Assembly: GCA_948470475.1 (NCBI GenBank) | Contig: OX419347.1 | Span: forward strand, 15,474,175 to 15,538,174 | DNA length: 64,000 nt | Origin: Galaxea fascicularis | Lineage: Eukaryota > Cnidaria > Anthozoa > Scleractinia > Euphylliidae | Direction: 5' to 3' | Part shown: positions 60,871 through 64,000 of the stretch, one piece after another | Numbering within the stretch: position 1 is the stretch's first letter | Layout of the letters: every line of letters starts with the position of its first letter | Notes under the pieces: model-generated | What the model saw: the letters and a program-made list of their open reading frames with translations, nothing else | What the model was told of the DNA's origin: nothing | Databases searched by the model: none | Program-made: the position numbers and the translations under genes

Positions 60871-61519
60871 GCTAGTACTATTATTTCTGTGTGTACTGGA
60901 GCAGGGTATGCATTTCATACTCCTCAAACGTCAAGCAATTTATGCACAGATAATATTAATTTTGTCACCTATGTTCTACAGCTGTACCTCAAATCTTTGT
61001 TCCTTACTGTATGACCATGAAGAAACTAGTGAGCTGCCACCTGTTAATCCCATCTCTTATGAGTGAACATCATATCTTGAAGAGTAAAAATATCTTCACA
61101 TTTGATTGCTTCATACCAGAAATCTTATTGGCCAGGGTACCCAACAAAATTAATCATCATGGAAGCATTAACTGCACAGGCTGGGCTTCCGACTTTGCAA
61201 CTTCATTTTGTATTTTTTGGATCAGACTGGATTTATGACAAAACCTGATCTGTTAAAGAAAGCATTGGTGGTAATTACGAATCTTCAAAGACTTATTTGA
61301 GTAAGCATTGAAACAGAAAGCTTCAAAAATACTTTTGCTCTCTTGGCAATAACATTTTATTTAAGAATCCTTAAGCATACTTACTCTCATTCAGCAGCAT
61401 GATGTTACAAACAAAATATTTAACACTCTCAGAGATTTGTTAATAAAAGGTCACTGTCAATCCAGAGTTGTAAAATGATACTGCCTCACAAAACTTTGTG
61501 TATTATTAAATAAGTGACA
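60871..61519. other. EMC1 3' flank
   Basis: No exon or RNA gene seen; reading frames at 60851-61238 lack family features. A plausible poly(A) signal AATAAA is at about 61442. Confidence 0.35.
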
Positions 61520-61692
61520 GTGAAGGCAATGCGAATGATGTACAGCCTGTATATGAAATAAATCATATATGAACTGCAGAAATGAAATCAAGTGAAGAAT
61601 GATCCTCGCAATTGTGTAAAGAAGCCTGAAAAAAATTCAGGACTTCTACAGGGTTTGAACCTATGACCTCGCGATACTGGTGCAATGCTGTT
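61520..61692 (-). mobile_element. tRNA-derived SINE, family B
   Basis: Minus strand: head GCATTGCACCAGTATCGCGA, B box GGTTCAAACCC (61651-61661), linker CCTGAATTTTTTTCAGGC, then tail TGCGAGGATCATTCTTCACT, TGATTTCATTTCTGCAGTTC and TTTCATATACAGGC. The complement of tail modules matches 37735-37890. The A box itself is mostly missing. Confidence 0.8.
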
Positions 61693-61844
61693 CTTGTACA
61701 AACTAGCAGTACTGTACATGTAGATAATGCCATGTATATCGCACAAAACAAATTTTAAATTAAAGCTGTTTGTGGAGCATCTAAACACTTTGAAAATGTG
61801 TTTTTAGAAAATTTCAAGAACCTTATTTCTGTTGTTTCTAGCCG

Positions 61845-62263
61845 ACAATTTTGACAGACCTTCAGCTTTGAAAGTTGCTTGACTCGGCTCTAAAACAATT
61901 CAAAAAGAAGCTAAAATCAACCATCATTGAAAGTTACTGAATATTGTCCAGTACATCTCCTTTCTTCCGTTTGTTAATCTGCGTACATATATTTTATCTT
62001 CCTGCTTATTTTCGCTAAATTGTATTTCAAGTTTAAAACTAGCTTTTGTCTTTGTTTTTGTGTTGTCTTTATTACCTAAGAGGTACGAGACACTGTTACA
62101 AATTACTTAAAACCCTAAGGATGGCTGCCCGATTTTATTAGCCTGGTGGTTATTTCTGTCAGCCATGCACTTTATCTTATTTTTCTTAACACTCTTTGTA
62201 ATGTAAATTTATTTATAATTTTTTAATTCAGGGTGCAAATAAAGTTGTTGTTGTTGTTATACA
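61845..62263 (+). mobile_element. LINE 3' end with C-terminal codons and (GTT)n tail
   Basis: The frame LDSALKQFKKKLKSTIIESY plus stop (about 61880-61940) resembles the last residues of non-LTR retrotransposon proteins. About 320 bp of 3' UTR follows and ends GCAAATAAAGTTGTTGTTGT. 5'-truncated and inactive. A tail of the same style is on the minus strand at 26095-26165. Confidence 0.65.
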
Positions 62264-63450
62264 GCTAAATCCTTAAGCCCTACAATTAAAATTCTTATTT
62301 GTTGCTCCTACATATTTCCTCTAGAAGTACTGGGGATAAATTCTTAAAATATCCAGCAAATTCATTTTGTGTAATCCTGTCCTAAATTCTCATCACCACT
62401 CTGTTTCGTAAAGCATTAACATCACTAGGAGAAACTTGATGCTGATCACTTAGGGTTTTAAGGTTAACAAAATACTTTCAAAAAATCTTATACTCTCTCT
62501 GAACCAAGATTGGGAGAACTTGTTTCAACACCAGTACTTTTCATCTTACGTTTGCGAGTAATTTCATTTTACTCTTAACCATGCAAGGACGTTTGATTAA
62601 GAAGTAATTTGTTGCAGAATAAAATGTATGTCACTATTAGGGCTTTTTAGAGCTCACTGGTCTTGTTCTTTTCTTGTCAGCTTATTGAAGTCTCCTTCAC
62701 AAAGAGCATGTGATCAAAAAATTAATATCCAGTAGAAACTTAATATGACAAGTATTTCCAAAACATTACCACTCTTCATAAATAAATTCTCTGTCATACT
62801 GTAATCTATAATTTTTTATAATAACTCATTAACTCTCAAATGAATTTCTTAGAAAATGCATCATAAATAAGTTTTGTCTCAAAAAGAACAAAGACTGTCT
62901 TTGCAATAATGTACTCTCAAATTTAAAATGAAAGTTAACTGCAAATTGCGTTTTAAATAGCCACAATAGTAATTTTATTTTATGCAGTATTTTCATTCTG
63001 GTGTACATGCATTGTTAATGCCACTTTTGATTCATTCTCCTGATTCATTCATCCTCCTTTTGATTCATTCTCCTTCAATCTCTATGTATGTATTTTAATA
63101 TTCCTGCTTAATGCACACTGCAGCTTTTCAAGCTTCCTCTAAGTATGAATTACCTTGAATTTTGCTCCTTAAATTGATCATCCATACATGCTTACCAGAG
63201 AACCAGATGACCTTTATGATTCATAACAAAACTGGTGTCCTGTTCTCTGCTGAATTTGCTCCCATTTACCTCAGACTACCCTCCTCTATGGCCACAAACT
63301 GGTGCTCTAAGTTGGATCGTTGGACCTTGTTCCAAGCCAGTGCTTATTAAAACCATTTATTAACACACCATTCTATGGTATATTGTCACTTCGTAGAAGA
63401 ATAATAAAACAATAATTCATACAGCATAGAAGATGAAATTTGTTAATTTC
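62264..63450. other. Intergenic between EMC1 and HYI
   Basis: AT-rich, with a local ATTCATTCTCCT direct repeat at about 63030-63075. No exon supported; should include the 3' UTR of HYI. Confidence 0.4.
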
Positions 63451-64000
63451 CTAGTCAATAATATAAGGTGCCAGCCATCCTAATCCATCTTCTGTGCGCC
63501 CTATGGAAAAGACAACAGATCTGTTGTAATGGATAGACTGTAGCATTTTCTTCAGATTGTTTGGTTCCGGAAAATATCCATACCCCCCCCTCCCCCCCCT
63601 CAGGAAATTCCAATATTTAGCTCCATACTTTTCTTCAGTTACTTAGTGCCCACAATGTAGGAAAAAGGTAAACAATGGTTGCTTTCATGCTGGCAAAGCA
63701 ATTGGCTTTACAGTCACAGAACATCAGGTACCACATCATGCCTGCCAAAAAGTAGTTGTTAAAATTACATTGTGGAACACTTGCTCAATTATCTGATGTG
63801 GTTGTATGCCTCTTTGGTTTTCTTTCATCCCGTACAGATCTAATAAATTTGTACTCATTATAACAAGTTTACCTCTTGGATGGTACTCGCAGCCTATCCA
63901 CCCTTGGTACCCCAGCTTTGCCAGCTGCAGGAATATGTAAGGGTAATTGATCTCACCATCTGAATCTGGTTCACTACGGGATGGCACCTGACTTATTTGG
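63451..64000 (-). CDS. HYI: Hydroxypyruvate isomerase, last two exons (partial)
   Basis: Exons 63873-64000 (continuing past the window edge) and 63451-63500 join in frame. The visible C-terminus reads [40 protein letters not shown], then [15 protein letters not shown] and stop. HYI proteins are TIM-barrel enzymes that interconvert hydroxypyruvate and tartronate semialdehyde. The glutamate in GCEYHPRG is a conserved metal-site residue of this sugar-isomerase fold, and RxEPxxxGEIN/Y is the family's signature just before it. Only about the last 57 residues are here. The gene is convergent with EMC1. An open frame that reads on past 63873 into the intron is a shadow of the missed splice site. Confidence 0.9.
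63555..63645. repeat. Fragment related to the 57547-57743 element
   Basis: GGAAAATATCCATACCCCCC, then GGAAATTCCAATATTTAGCT and CCATACTTTTCTT repeat the left half of that element. It is in the HYI intron. Confidence 0.5.

Overview
The window is nuclear DNA of an animal, most likely a cnidarian and probably a stony coral. It is AT-rich, its genes are built from many short exons with GT-AG introns, and the introns carry tRNA-derived SINEs, LINE 3' ends and many short inverted-repeat (MITE-like) elements. The coral assignment rests on gene make-up and on repeat families I associate with cnidarians; no search was run.

Layout. 1-770: a divergent histone promoter, with the first codons of an H2A- or H4-type gene on the minus strand at the edge and a complete intronless histone H2B on the plus strand with its 3' stem-loop. 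2545-9996 (minus): an 11-exon FYB1/ADAP-like adaptor of 558 aa with repeated YDDV-type motifs and a helically extended SH3 domain. 10-15.3 kb: no gene found, several repeats. 15307-29709 (minus): a 22-exon LAP-family (ERBIN/LRRC7-like) polarity scaffold of 1034 aa with LRRs, PPxY motifs and one PDZ domain. 31684-35421 (plus) and 37271-39713 (minus): two mitochondrial-type creatine kinases, tail to tail, with identical internal exon sizes. 40848-53414 (minus): a complete 22-exon NDC1 nucleoporin of 601 aa. 53606-60717 (plus): a complete EMC1 of 992 aa in 7 exons, head to head with NDC1. 63451-64000 (minus): the last two exons of a hydroxypyruvate isomerase (HYI).

Exons were assembled by hand from splice signals, reading-frame continuity across every junction, and recalled family sequences. 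Every junction listed keeps frame. The genes are unrelated housekeeping, signalling and polarity genes, not a pathway cluster; the only clear functional layouts are the two divergent promoters (histones; NDC1/EMC1) and the creatine kinase duplication.

The most unusual non-genic signal is a motif, TTTTCCCGCGC, which matches the E2F consensus. It sits inside transposon-like units together with several CCAAT boxes (near 36.0, 41.8 and 45.9 kb) and is amplified as a 28-bp tandem array in the last intron of the LAP gene (15.46-16.05 kb).
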